Assembly: GCA_015680905.1 (NCBI GenBank)
Contig: CM027384.1
Span: forward strand, 80,323,501 to 80,387,500
Direction of reading: 5' to 3'
DNA from: Coptis chinensis
Taxonomy: Eukaryota > Streptophyta > Magnoliopsida > Ranunculales > Ranunculaceae
DNA: 64,000 bases
A program made the position numbers and the translations under genes. The notes beneath the pieces were generated by a model. It saw only the letters and a list, made by a program, of their open reading frames with translations. It had not been told where the DNA came from and searched no databases. Positions 1 through 11,791 of this stretch are shown in pieces (the stretch's first letter is position 1; each line of letters starts with the position of its first letter).

Positions 1-221
1 AATAAACCATAATAATCCCATCTAATTAAATTATCAAAAACTCAAATCCAGCAAACGTATTTTTAGGAAATTAAACAAAATAAAAACAACTAAAGAGTCT
101 TCTAGATCGATCTAGTTTTCCAACCAACACCTAAAAAAATTAAAACCAAATCGATTGCTAAAACTTCAACGATCCAAAACCCACCAAAACAGAAGAAGCT
201 CCTCGATCAAAAGCAAGCTTT

Positions 222-378
222 CTACTTAGATCTCTGCCTCATCTTTCGGCGCTTTCTCTTCAACCTCCTCATTCTCTTCTTCTTCCACTACAAAACAAAA
301 TATTAAAAACGGAGACACGGTTTACATATATAAAAAGGAAAGAAGAGATTGGGGTTTGAAAATTACCTTGGCACGCAT
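222..378 (-). CDS. RPL41: 60S ribosomal protein eL41 (L41), two exons
   Basis: eL41 is the smallest eukaryotic ribosomal protein, an arginine/lysine-rich peptide of the large subunit. On the minus strand exon 1 (378-367) encodes M-R-A-K. A GT...AG intron follows (366-288), and exon 2 (287-222) encodes W-K-K-K-R-M-R-R-L and on to Q-R-S-K and TAG. The joined product is 25 residues, the usual eL41 length, and agrees with the plant protein along its whole length as I know it. The intron after codon 4 is phase 0. Because the CDS is only 78 nt and split, ORF scanners miss it. I see no frameshift or changed residue. Sequence below 222 is the likely 3' UTR. Identification is very secure; expression is inferred. 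Confidence 0.96.
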
Positions 379-491
379 GATGAACAAGTTGAGATGAAAA
401 AACTAGTCCTCTTTTTGTTGTTTCTTGAAACCCTAATTCTGTGCAGCTGAGAAGAAAGGGTGATGAAGTGAGAGAGTGTGCGTTTTGGAAG

Positions 492-584
492 TATTTATAG
501 GTGGGAGTTTAGGGTTGTAGAGTGTGCGGTTCACGTGATTAAAATAGATGGGCTGAAATGTGGATCCTACTACGTTAAGGCCCA
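492..584 (-). promoter_or_regulatory. eL41 promoter: TATA box, telo-box and site II motifs
   Basis: Upstream of eL41 on the minus strand there is a TATAAATA box (492-499). TGGGCY site II-type elements occur at 579-584 (minus) and 549-554 (plus). An AGGGTTT telo-box lies in the leader near 430. This combination is characteristic of plant ribosomal protein and translation genes. The 72-codon open frame through this stretch (478-696) is probably fortuitous. Confidence 0.7.
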
Positions 585-696
585 ACTTCGGTCCACCACT
601 TCGAAGCGAGCTCTATTTCTGGACCTCTTTGATAGTTTGATGGTGCTATTTCAGAGTTTTATATTTGATTCTTCTAGCTTTATTACTTTTGGATGA

Positions 697-955
697 TGGA
701 TTATGTATAAACTTTCTCCACTCATTGCCTTGTTACTACTACTAGCGACCCGACACGACCTGACAGATAAACCGACGTTAATAGCAAGTCTAATTCCACG
801 ATAAAAAAGCTCTGTTTCAGAACAGATTTGTCCGTCTACTTTTTTGTTGAGAAGTCCAATTTCATACTTTCATCTACATTTTTTTTTTCTTCGCCAAGTG
901 AGCATGTTGTATTTTCATCTACATGGACACATGGTTGTCACTGTAAATTCCTGAT
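697..955. other. Intergenic, no gene seen
   Basis: AT-rich sequence between the eL41 promoter and the dispersed repeat at about 960. I see no open frame of note, no transposon end and no RNA gene. Confidence 0.5.
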
Positions 956-959
956 TCGG

Positions 960-1490
960 CAATAGGCACATTTTGCTCCAACCGGCTATGTCTTTTTATT
1001 TTGACATTTTCAACGACTTTTTAATATTTTTACCTTTCCTTACATCACTCTCTTTCCTTCTGCTACACTCTCTCTCCTCTACAACACATTCTCTCTCTTT
1101 TTATACTTGTGATGTTGACATGCACAATTATAGTAACCCACTAGATTTTTTTCGCGATACGTACTAGCAATTTTTGACCGTTGAATTTTAACACACATAA
1201 ATAAAAAAATATGGCAATCATTTATACCAGTAGAATTAGCTATTGTGATAATCAAGAAATAACAATTTACTGATCTACTATCAGCAACGTGTTTATAGTG
1301 TTTGTTGTACGGACATGAAACAACTTTTATCTCGATTTTTGTGTCAAGCTTGATTTTTTTTTTTACAAAGCTCCAAAGCTTCCTGTTTTTTTTATACTTT
1401 TTCTTGATTGTCTTCTCTTTCTCAATTTTTCTAAGGTTTTTCATGGAGAACAACAACATAAATCCGATAATGGTATAGTTCTCATTGTTT
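960..1490 (+). repeat. Dispersed repeat, copy 1 (inverted copy at about 28.74-29.26 kb)
   Basis: The stretch from the CAACCGGCTATG region to the TGGTATAGTTCTCATTG region is matched, diverged and in the opposite orientation, at about 28740-29262. Shared landmarks are the CT-rich ACTCTCTCTCCTC block, the GATGTTGACATG segment and TCTAAGGTTTTTCATGG. Short open frames are present in both copies, but they encode only low-complexity hydrophobic peptides and I do not call them genes. No terminal repeats were recognised, so the element class is unknown. Confidence 0.6.
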
Positions 1491-1829
1491 ATTGATATAT
1501 TTTGAACTTTATTTTGTTGTCATCAGTGTTGATTTGGTTCTAGGTAGTGTTAGGTTTGTTTTACGTAGTCCTGTTTGGATATTTTAAGATTTCCATAGTT
1601 ATGTTTACCATTTCGATGTTGATTTTGTTCTTATTGTTACAATATTTATAGAAGTTTTATCTTCATTAGTTCTTTTAATTCCTGTCTTGTCACTCACCTT
1701 CCTGGGGGAAATTCAAGTATTCCCGATCTTTCCTCGTGCCTTGTGATATGGAATCTTTTGCTGAATGGAGAAGGGATGAGATGATGGTGAGTTCAAGGTT
1801 GAACCGTCGGTGATTTCACAAATATCATT
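1491..1829. other. Sequence flanking the Tat element; nothing recognised
   Basis: AT-rich DNA leading up to the LTR border at 1830. No gene or transposon terminus is evident. Confidence 0.4.
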
Positions 1830-2373
1830 TGTTCTATTGGAGAATCAAACCCTATTTTGCGTAGTTCGTAAGAGCGAATCCCTCTGGTTTATATAGGAAG
1901 GGTGATGAGAGTCCTAGGATTTAGGGTTGTCCTCACCGCTTGTGAGTTCCCTTCCATCTTTGGACTTTGTCTTCCTATTAGGATTTCTCTTCTTATGGAA
2001 GTCTGAATCTAGACCATATCTTATGAGAGGTAAGTTTTCTTGTTGATCATAATGTCTCATCGTGTATTGGAATATTATATCTAAAAGGTAACTCCTAAGA
2101 TATGTCATCACGATTCCTTCTTTATCATAAAAAATCGCCATCTTGGTTTTCTTGCTCGTTAGAACTGCCTATATCGAGTTCTAACGACCGGGCTAATCGT
2201 TATGTTTGGTGGTCATGTACCTGACACATGTCCACTAAACACTCGTGCTAAGCACAAGATCACTTATTCAAAGAACTGATCCGATGGTCCTCATCTCATT
2301 CTGGACATCTATAGTCTTAGGTTATTTTCCATACACGCGTGTCATCCGTTCCGGTGGCGGAAATCCCCCTACG
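1830..2373 (-). repeat. 3' LTR of the Tat-like element
   Basis: Aligns over its length with 16519-17069. Shared landmarks include AATCAAACCCTATTTTGCGTAG, the GTTTATATAGGAAGGGTGA block, GTGAGTTCCCTTCCATC and CACATGTCCACTAAACAC. Divergence of several percent plus small indels implies an old insertion. The expected terminal T at 2373 is mutated to C on the minus strand. Confidence 0.85.
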
Positions 2374-2392
2374 ATGCCCCCTCTGCCATCTA
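2374..2392 (-). other. Polypurine tract-like sequence
   Basis: On the minus strand the bases just before the 3' LTR read GGCAGAGGGGGCATCG. This is purine-rich and correctly placed to prime plus-strand synthesis. It supports the minus-strand orientation of the element. Confidence 0.55.
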
Positions 2393-3767
2393 GGGCATGG
2401 GCCAGTTTATTAATCGCTTTTTGGTCGCGAAAGAATCCTTTTCCAAAAGTGTTGTTGGAGCTGCGGACGTACCCAACTAATTAAGGCTCTGAAAAGACGG
2501 CTCGAACAGACACACCATTTCCCGAAAAAGGTAATGGGGTAGTTCCATCCCAAAAAGACGCACCGCTTGGGCTCATCCTAACCGTCCATCTTATCTGTAT
2601 ATAAGAGATCTGGTGAGAGAACTTTTATTATCTCTTCTGCTACCTTTTTCTGCATACTAAACTTTTTGATCTCCCGTTAGGGTTTAACCAAAGCTTGAAA
2701 CTTTTTCTCTTTCTCGATCATAAATCCTAACTGGTCACTTGTAAACTTTGGAGATCTTTTCTCCCTGGAATTGATCCGCGAGAAATTTCACATCCCTAAA
2801 GATATCGGCCTAGAGTGGGGGAGGTTATGTGATGAGTTGGCCTACAATTAGGTGGCACTCATCACCATTGGTCAGCTTAGGGCCGGACTCACTCTTCCTC
2901 TCCACCCATTGCAAAGAGAGTGTCTGATTCACTTCAATCTTGCTCTTGGTCAGGCAACACTCCTGTTTTACAGAACTGTTATGTACTCTGCCCTTCTTGC
3001 CAAAAGACATGGGTTTGCTCTTAACCGTTGGGTGTTCGGTTACTTTTATGAGGTCCGGCATATTCGAGACCAATCATACAATTACCTTATGAACAGAGAC
3101 AAGAATTCTCCGATCGTCTTTTTTGAGGGGAAGCAGAGTGACGAAGGCTGGGCTGATCACCACCTTTGTGTGTTGGGTGATACGTGGGACATTCGCCCCT
3201 CCAATGCTAATGGTGAGCCAATGAGAATTCCTGTTCCCATAAAATGCACCCATGCTCTAACCAGTAAGTCTTCCTATTCAGGTACTTTATAACTTGATAT
3301 AAGAGTCTTTCTCCTGAATATCTTTTGCTATTATTCCTTAGATGACTCTTGCCCCTGAAATCAACTAACTGCAACTGATGCTGCTACGGTGGACATTATC
3401 AAGAAGATCCCCAAGGAATAGAGGATGCCTTGGGTGATTGTTCCTAATCCCACTCGTCTTTTTGAATATTTCAACATGTTTACTGAAGAATTGTTGCAAC
3501 TTGTTCTTGGCTTTTCCCCTTTGGGATAAATACCGCGGAATTCGGGCGACAACACTTCCTCCTCCGTTGATCGAGGGATCTTTGGACTTCTTCCTCCTCC
3601 GGTTCGGGATGAATCCTCTTTGATTACTAGAAGAAGGGGAAACCACAAGGAGAAGAGTTTGGAGGCCATCTCCAGTGATGCTGCGACGTTGGGTTCAGTT
3701 CAGGAGCCTACTGTCAGTGATGATTGCGTGATCACTGGCGGGAGGGGCCCTGAATTGTCTCATAAAC

Positions 3768-6700
3768 TGTAAAAACTCAAATTCTTGTTAAGGGTATTTT
3801 TGTAAATTTCATAATAAATCTAGGGTCATTTATGTAAATTGGTCGTCGGGTTTATATTTCAAACGTACGTAACTTACTGGAACTTAACTCCGACTCATAA
3901 GTCACGTTAGGTAAGCGACCCATATGCGAAAATTTGACAAAATGCCGGTTAGCGGTTTTCTGCGTGCGAAGCTGGCACGAGTTAACAGCTTACACGCATG
4001 ATTGGGTCATCGTTATAGCCTGCGGTGAGATAGAATATAGAAGATTAAATTTAATGGGATGGGCCGGAAAAATAGTTACAACGTGACGTCAAACGAGTTG
4101 GCGGTTAGGAGTGTGAGGACCTTAAGCCTAATTGTAATATATTGGGCTTGGGCCTAAATATATCGGCCCAAATAGGAAAAACGAAATCGCGAAATCAAAA
4201 AAAAATCGCACCTAACTTCTTCTTCCCCAATTTTCGCACCTTTTAAAACCCTAGGAGAGAGAAACTGAAATTCTCTCAATTCCCATTGATCCAACCATAA
4301 ATTCTTCACACCCAAACCTAGGAACACTAAACTGAAGTGAGAGAATTCAAAATCTCTTGGAAATTCGAGCATACTGAAGCCAAATCGCGGCGACAGGTGA
4401 GTGAATTCGTCTCCAACCGATTCAACTCAAGAATTCCAACACCCAATCCTTAGTAGCACTCAAATCAAGTGTGAAGCTTCGCAAATTCTTGGATTGGCGT
4501 CGGGATTCACGAAAGGTCAGTGAATTTCGTTGTACCGCCGTTGCCGGGTGAGTTTAATCTGCCTCAATCAACAAGTTTAAACTCGATGTTGATAGCTGGT
4601 GATGTATTGATGGAAATATTTAACGGGAGTGTGGTATTTCGGCAGTAGCAGTTGGAGAAGCTAGTGAATTTCGAGCGTATCAAGCGAAATCGCAGAGAAA
4701 GGTGAGTGCGATTCCGTCTCTATTAGTTAATTAGCTTTAAAATTCGATGGAGTTGAATGTATTGATTGTAACTGATTGTATTGGGGGTGGTGAAGGTCGG
4801 CAGTAGCTGTTTGGAGGAGCTAGAGTGGAGTGAAATAGTGGTGGAGCCGAAAACTAAGGAGGGATCGGCTGACTCGGTAAGAATTTTAAATATTCAATCT
4901 ATTTTAGAGCATTGATGCTAGTTCACACTTGTTTAAGATCACGTTGAGTATCGAATGAGTGAGAAAGAACACCCACTTAGTAGTATTGGATTAAATGTGA
5001 ATTGAAGAGTGGAATTTGTTGTAGTTAGAGTTGGGAAAAATCATAATAGTTAGGGGGATTGATAGATATGATTGACATTGACGTGCGGTCCTACAGTGGC
5101 TATAAATGACTACAGAGCCCTGTCAGAGGAACAATGCCAGAAATGGCACTCAGAGTCTCTTAACGGGTAGTTAGATGAAAATTTATCCGAAACCCGATTC
5201 TTAGCGTCGAGATTTCTTCTACTTACACTAGTTAAGAATTTTCTCGTTGTTCGATCAATTCTAACAACCGACGCGTATATGTATATCTTTGTTATAGGTG
5301 TGAATTCGAAGTTGATTAGGTTAAGCGGGCTCGATTTGGTTAAGTGGGCTTGAGGAGAAGGAGCTTGCTAAGGTAGGAACCTACATACCAATATATAGTC
5401 TGCTTATTTTCATGCATGATTTGAATTGTTTAAATAGGAAATAGATAGTTGCTTATCAACCATGCATGTATATATGATATTCATGTTTTGCACTGTATTT
5501 CCTCGCTATAAACTATATATATAGATAGCTTTCGTGTGAAATGGTTTTTTTGTAAAATCGGGGTAGCGGAGATTTGGTTTTCTTTGTTAAAAGAGAAAAA
5601 CTGGTTTTGGGAAGGGTTGGCGCCTCTTGTCAAGTATGGGAGACGAGAGAGATGGATTTTGTATCTTGGTGAGGATTACCGGGTTGTTTAATGAATATGT
5701 GTGAGGTTGGATTGTCCCCGGGATAGAGTTTCAGTGGTTATTTCACGATGATTCGCCGTTTGGGAATCATCGGTTGTTTTTACTATGGTAGCCCGTTTGG
5801 GAGTCATAGGTTGTTTTACTTTCGATGGTGGGAAATCCGGGGAACTCACACATCAGATCAATGATTTTAAAAGAAAATCTAAATATGTATCTATAGTATT
5901 TGGAAAACAATCGGTAATCTGAAAGTATATATATAGATATTACTATGCTTATCACGAGGGATTTAGAAAAGGAATTGTGAATTCTAAAAGAAAGGAACTG
6001 TTGTCGAAATTCGAGACGGCAGTTATTTGTAGGATTCCAACTATGGTGTACACCTTCGAGGTGGTGGGCCACCTTTAAAGGGATGCATCTTTGGATGTAG
6101 TCCAGGAATTCCTTTTCTACTTTTCTAGATAACCATGCTTCAGATGCGTGTCCACTGTGTATGGTGATTAGCTTCGAGTGGGGTTACATGTTACCTCGAT
6201 GAGGGTTTAGACGCGAGGAGTGAGAGTTTAGTCCACTCACGGATGTGTGTCGATCCCGGCGTCTACTGCGGTCGTCGAGCGGTTGACCACCGTAAGTTAG
6301 GTGAAGTGGCCCGTATGGGGGTCGTGGTGGTCCATGGGGCCCTTTGAGCCCTAAAAGCTTTGGGGATTTTGTGTGTCTGAAACAACAACGGCATTTCACT
6401 CCCTCCCCGGTAAAATCGAGGGAAAACAACGGTGCATGGTTCACACTTTGGAAAGTCTTGAACCGAGATTACTGCGGATCGGGCCGAAGTGAGTACCGTC
6501 ATTACCTCACCATTCTAATAGGATGCGTGTGCCCACAATAGTTGTATGATGACTATGAAAACTATATTTTGAATATTAAAGAAGCATGCCGATATGATTT
6601 ATGCTAGCTAGTGATTTATTGTATAGTCACAATATTTGGATATTATTATAAAAACCTGCATGTTTTAAATGTTTTGTATAAGTAGTTTAGTATTGGTTAT

Positions 6701-7274
6701 GTGCGTTTCTACTGGGCATAGTTGTTTGCTCATCCTACTTAACATTTCAGACGAGCCAGTTGCGGAGGAGGCTTTTCCTAACCCTAGCGATAAGGGTTAT
6801 GGGGATTTGGGAGGATTCCCTTATGCTTGACGAGAGACAGAGCCAAGTTTATATTTTGGGCTGTATAGAGATAATCTAGGTTATTCTTTTGCTGTATATA
6901 ATGAGCATAGCTCTTTTCTTTTGGTTGTATAGTAAGAGGCTAGTTCCTTTGGTTGTATATCTGATGAAGCTAGGCCATCTTGATGTAATAATCGATGTAT
7001 TTAGCGACAGTTCTCCTTGTTTTGTAGATACACCATCATATCCCTGTAGTATTTAAAGTTAGGAGTAGTATGTATGGTTGTTGGATATATATATGGTTGG
7101 AAGAATGAATTATGAGATGTCGGGGATTATGGCAGGTTTATATGAGGTTTTAGGGTTTATGAATGTTGATCAAACAAAGGAAACTCTGCCGAAATTCGGT
7201 AGAATCGGGATAGGTGTCAGCCTCGAGATTCACTCATCGTCCTCGGGATGTGTGTTGGGTCTCGGGGCGTGACA
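3768..7274. mobile_element. 3.5 kb solo-LTR-like insertion 1 (TSD TAAAC)
   Basis: The block begins TGTAAAAACTC and ends GGGGCGTGACA. It is flanked by perfect 5 bp duplications TAAAC (3763-3767 and 7275-7279), and removing block plus one TSD restores the interrupted antisense ORF region. TG...CA ends, a 5 bp TSD and no gag-pol coding capacity indicate a single long LTR left by unequal recombination, although a large non-coding derivative is not excluded. TGTAA...TTACA-type ends and LTRs of this length suit Tekay/Del-like chromoviruses; that lineage call is inference. Short open frames inside show no recognisable domains. Confidence 0.8.
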
Positions 7275-8215
7275 TAAACTGCTGGCGGCCAGTAATTTTA
7301 AAAAGGGAGTGCGTGCATCCAACCATTCTAGATTAAAGAGATCTAATACTGCTTCTGATGTTGCCCCCACTGGTAAGAAAATGAAGTTTCACGCTTCTCT
7401 GAATTAGTGAAGACACTCTTTTTAAGGTTCCGCTAGTATTCCCCACATGTTAAGCCTTGCAAGAATGTAGTCAGAAACCCTATCAGTTCAGTTCTTCTAC
7501 GGGTTCGAACAAACTAGTGATAATGTCCCTTTAACTGTTGACCCTCCCCTCCCTGATAATCACAAGGGGAAGGGTATTGCTGAAACAGTGATAGGAGGGG
7601 GTGAGTGATGACATTCTTTTTTTGCCAAGATCTCCAGATTCTCCTGAGAGGGAGATGATTGTGGAGATGAGGCGTTGGGGACGAACTAATGAACTACCTG
7701 TTACCAACAAGCACTCTGTTAAAGATGTTGACATCCCGCTTGGAGTTCTGGAAGCTGCATGATTTCCTGTTGACAAGGCTGAAGCCAACATAGCTGGGAC
7801 CTGGACCTGTCTTTTTGCCGATCTGTTGTTCACCTTGCCAAGGTAAGACTTTATTCTCTATTTAGTGTTCGGTTTCTCTCATTGTGTTTCTTACACATCT
7901 TATATTCTTCTCCAGTTAGTGAATAACTTTTTGGCTATGAAAGAACCCATTTTTGCGGCCTCCGCCGATTCATCCACTGATGTCATGGCTACCGAGAGGC
8001 TGGTGCGGGCGAAAGAAGGCGGTGAGAAGAGAAGCGGGAGTGCAGATCCAAGTTGACCAGCTCTTGGCGAAAGAGAAGAAATCTGATACTGGCTTCAAGA
8101 ATATGAGAGGCACTATCTCCAACCTTCAGAGCTCTTTAGAGAAAGCCTAAAAAAGAGCTGCTGATGCCTCCACTTGGAAAGTGAAGTTATTAGAACTGCG
8201 TGCCCACTTCACTAC
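7275..8215 (+). other. Middle segment of the antisense ORF between the two LTR insertions
   Basis: Degenerate continuation of the antisense ORF. Frames around 7620-7830 and 7930-8150 carry stops and shifts. A clear intron shape is seen at 7841-7915. The sequence before 8215 (KEKKSDTGFKNMRGTISNL-like, then a charged helix) leads into the segment resumed at 11797. Confidence 0.5.
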
Positions 8216-11200
8216 TGTAAAGCCCGTATTTAAAATACATATTTATTAATTAATTAATTTAATTATTTATATAAAATCTGTTGGATTGGATTTGAGATAT
8301 GTGGTCCGGTTTTACGGGCTCGAAGTGCGTGTTGGGCTTGGGTTTCAAACCCAAGTATATAATTACATTGTTCTAGAGAATAAGGTTTTCGGAGAGAATA
8401 AAATAAAATAATAAAAATGGAGGCAGAGATAGAAACTCGTTTGCTGGAGGGTGGAGCGCGACGATTCGGACTAGGAGGATTCGTGGAGCTTGGGATTAAT
8501 GTGAGTAGAGTTTATCTCTCACCACTACTAAAACTATAATTTTTGTCTGTTTAGAATTTACAAATTTCATAAACTATGATTTTAAATCTGTTTAGTATTT
8601 TACTTAATTTCTTGTCCGGTACTTCTTTAGCGTGGTGATGTGGCTATGTTTAGTTGGAACTGTTAGTATAGTATTGAAACTGTTTGGGCTGTTGAAGCTC
8701 GAAAGAGCGTCAATGGCGGCGCGAGCCCCAAACTAGCATTTGTAGTGTATATCGTCGAACCTGTCGAATTGGGATAATGATGTGGTGTGGATATTGGTTT
8801 TAGTGAACTGGGGGGAACGGTTCCAAACTCGGGAGCTTTGTTAATGGCGGCCAGAGAAAAATCGCCCCTTTAGATTTGTTTAGGTGAACTGTTGTGCGTG
8901 GGTTGTTTTTGTTTGGTTGGAACTTGTTGTTGGGTGATTGAATGTTGGTTTGGAGGGGGCTGTGGAAGCTTGAAGGGAGCGTCAATGGAGGCGCGAGCCC
9001 CAAACCTCCTCCCCTATAAATTTTCATTCTTCGGATAATCTTGGGGTTGGATTTTTATGGGATTTCGTTGTTGTGCGGAATTGTTTGGTTCAGGTTATGG
9101 GTTGTTGGTTTGATGGGGTAGTGTAGTGTGTGTGTGGGGGATGTAAATGGTGCTGCTGGAGCTTAGAGAAGCCATTAATGGCAGACGAATTTCAAATCTA
9201 CTTTGAGGAAGTATATGAATTGAAAGAGTTGGGGTTTTAGCTTTTATTAAAGTGGTAGGGGTTTTCGCGGGGATCAAAACCGTGGGGTTGAAAGGGGAGC
9301 ACGAGTGGTGGCTGGCGGTGGAGGAAGAAGCCTGAAAAAGATGCCACTGTTGGTCGGTTTGGGCCTGGGGCTTGGGCCTTAGATGGTTGTTGAGCCATTT
9401 TCTATTTGTTTAGTTTGGGCCAGTTTAATTTTAAGTCTTTGGGCCGGAACTTAGATTGTTTTGGTTGGGCTGGTTCTGATTTCCGTTTTTGGGCCTAAAC
9501 ACTAATTAGTGCTTGGGCCGGATAAATCTTAAGTTTTGGACCAGTTTAGTTTAAGTTTGGGCTGGAACTAACTAGTGTTTTCTTTGGGCCAGTTTTTATT
9601 TTGTTTGGGATATGTCGGTCCGTATAACTTAAAATAGATCTATATGGGTCTTTCAACATTTAGACTTTCGGGTTCTAAGGTTTGGGCTTGGCCAGTTGGG
9701 TCCGAACCATTACCTTGGTCATGAGCCCATGAGCCATGCACCTTTGACCTTAGCCATGAACCATGACTATGACCATGAACTTGTTGATCATGGAAACGAC
9801 AGTTTGACTTGGACAATGATGCGTTGACTTTGACCTTTGACCATTGACCGTTGACTTTGACCTTTAACTGTTGACTGTGGAATATTGACTGTTTCCAGTT
9901 TTTTCACATATTTAAGAATATGGAGAAATGTAGTAATAAAATATTGTCGAGATTGTATAAATTTGGTTGTCATTATCTAGGAAAGATTTGACGTTGATAT
10001 TGTGTATATTTTGACACGTGACGAGATAGAAACTTTAGGAGATATAGTATTCCTAAAACGCAATAAAAATGTTATGCGATACGTTTGAAGCAATTGTGAC
10101 ATTATCTAATATGTCGGGATATATATATTAAATGCAATAGTTTTGGAGAAATAAATGTATAAATGCTCCATTATTTTATCTGTGAGATGCTACTAGGAGG
10201 TAGTATAGTATTTGTGGATTTTCCCATGGGATTGTGGTGTAGTGCAATAATATATTGGCACGTGAAAGAATGAAAGTGGTTATGAGATATATTGAGATAT
10301 TTCTAAATATTATGGCTTAGTGCAATATATAATTGGCACGTGAAATAATAAGTTTCGAGATTTGATATAGAGATATTTGGATAGCGTGCAATGAATAGTA
10401 TTGGCACGTGATAATGTGGATTGTATTATGACGAGAAATGTTGAGCTTCAGTACAATTAAGTATACTGGCATGGGATAGAATAAGAATTATTCTGAGATA
10501 TATATGTATGACACTTGAATAAATTACGTAACGAAAATCCTAGAACCTAGCTACCACAACTCATGTGATATGATTGGCCCTTCTGGCGTTTCAGTGAATC
10601 TGAATGGCCTTCTAAAGTAATTTGATTGGCCCTTCTAAGCGTTTGATGAATCTGAATGGAATGGCCTTCGGTAAGTAATTTGATTGGCCCTTCTGGCGTT
10701 TCGGTGAATCTGAATGGCCCTTTGGGCGTAGGTAATTTGATTGGCCCTTCTGGCATTTCAGTGAATCTGAATGGCCTTTCGGGCGTAGGTAATTTGATTG
10801 GCCCTTCTGGCGTTTCAGTGAATCTGAATGGCCCTTCGGGCGTAAGTAATTTGATTGGTCCTTCTGGCGTTTCAGTGAATCTGAATGGCCCTTCTGGCGT
10901 AGCCGAATAGTGGCTTGATTATTCCGTTCGCAAAATTAGAACGAGACGCGCGATATTTTATGCCGAATAGTAGCAGTACTTACATAATGGCTTTCGTGTG
11001 AGGGTTACGGTGTGTGCGCCATCCCCGCCGAGTAGTTACGCCATACGAGTGGTTCATTATGTAAGGGGAGGCATGTGGATGTACATGTTTGGCGTTAGGA
11101 AGCGATTGTGGTAGCCAGGAAAACTAGATAAGACATAGATACAACGTGAATTTTAGGGACACACAAAGAAAGCCTTAATTAATATAATTATGGTAATATG

Positions 11201-11791
11201 TTGGTTAATGATATATCTTTAGATAGATGATATATGGTTTGGCAGAAGGGTGGGTGAAACTAATTACTTGTGCAGAGACGACTCACTCTGTAATTGAGCA
11301 TGAAATGAGGTAAGTATGGAATATGCTTGGTCGGGTTATAGTTTAGTTAGAACCTAAAACCTCGTGGAGGAACTAAATGCCTTTTATTATCGCGTATGGT
11401 TTGTTGTGTGGTTAGTGGGAAGTTAAAGCTAGCCTCGATTGGAGGAACTACCCGCTTTAATTATTGTACTTAAGGATCTTTGTATTAGTGGATTTGAAAG
11501 TTAAGGCCTCGGAGAAGGAACTAACCGCCTTATGGATTGTGTATATATATGTATAAGTATATGTTGTATTTTAAAGCTACTCACACCAGCATTTTTATAA
11601 TGTTGATCTAATTTGCATGTTTGTTTATCGGGTGTGTTCATTAAATGAACATAGTTGATAAGTCTTGACAGTTTAGTGTTGAAGAAGATTGGTTGCTGCC
11701 TTGTGGTTTCCGTTAGCGTCACACCTCGGAGATCGAAGAGTCGGGAACAAATAATGTTTTTCCGAATTCTGTCAAAATTCGGGGTGTGACA
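8216..11791. mobile_element. 3.6 kb solo-LTR-like insertion 2 (TSD ACTAC)
   Basis: Starts TGTAAAGCCCG, ends GGGGTGTGACA and is flanked by ACTAC at 8211-8215 and 11792-11796. Architecture is as in insertion 1, but the internal sequence differs, so it is a different family or subfamily. It contains a TGGGCC-rich tract (9360-9600), a GTTGACTTTGACC-rich tract (9780-9890), repeated GGCACGTGA motifs (10010-10410) and a 57 bp minisatellite (10560-10905). No pol domain was found. Confidence 0.8.
10560..10905 (+). repeat. Minisatellite, ~57 bp unit, about six copies
   Basis: Repeating unit of about 57 bp with core TGATTGGCCCTTCTGGCGTT followed by CAGTGAATCTGAATGGCC. Because 57 is a multiple of three, one frame stays open over several units and gives a peptide repeat of the NLIGPSGVSVNLNGPSGV type. 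This is a repeat artefact, not evidence of a gene. It lies inside LTR insertion 2. Confidence 0.85.

Noticed and set aside
478-696. 72-codon open frame upstream of eL41
   Set aside because: It overlaps the promoter elements of the eL41 gene on the other strand and has no recognisable domain.
1079-1459. 126-codon minus-strand open frame
   Set aside because: Lysine/isoleucine-rich AT-driven sequence within a dispersed repeat; the inverted copy does not conserve the frame.
7501-7515. GGTTCGAAC as a tRNA B box
   Set aside because: No A box, cloverleaf or acceptor stem around it.
10547-10910. Open frames with NLIGPSGVSVNLNGPSGV repeats
   Set aside because: They come from a 57 bp minisatellite inside an LTR, with no start context or homologous protein known to me.
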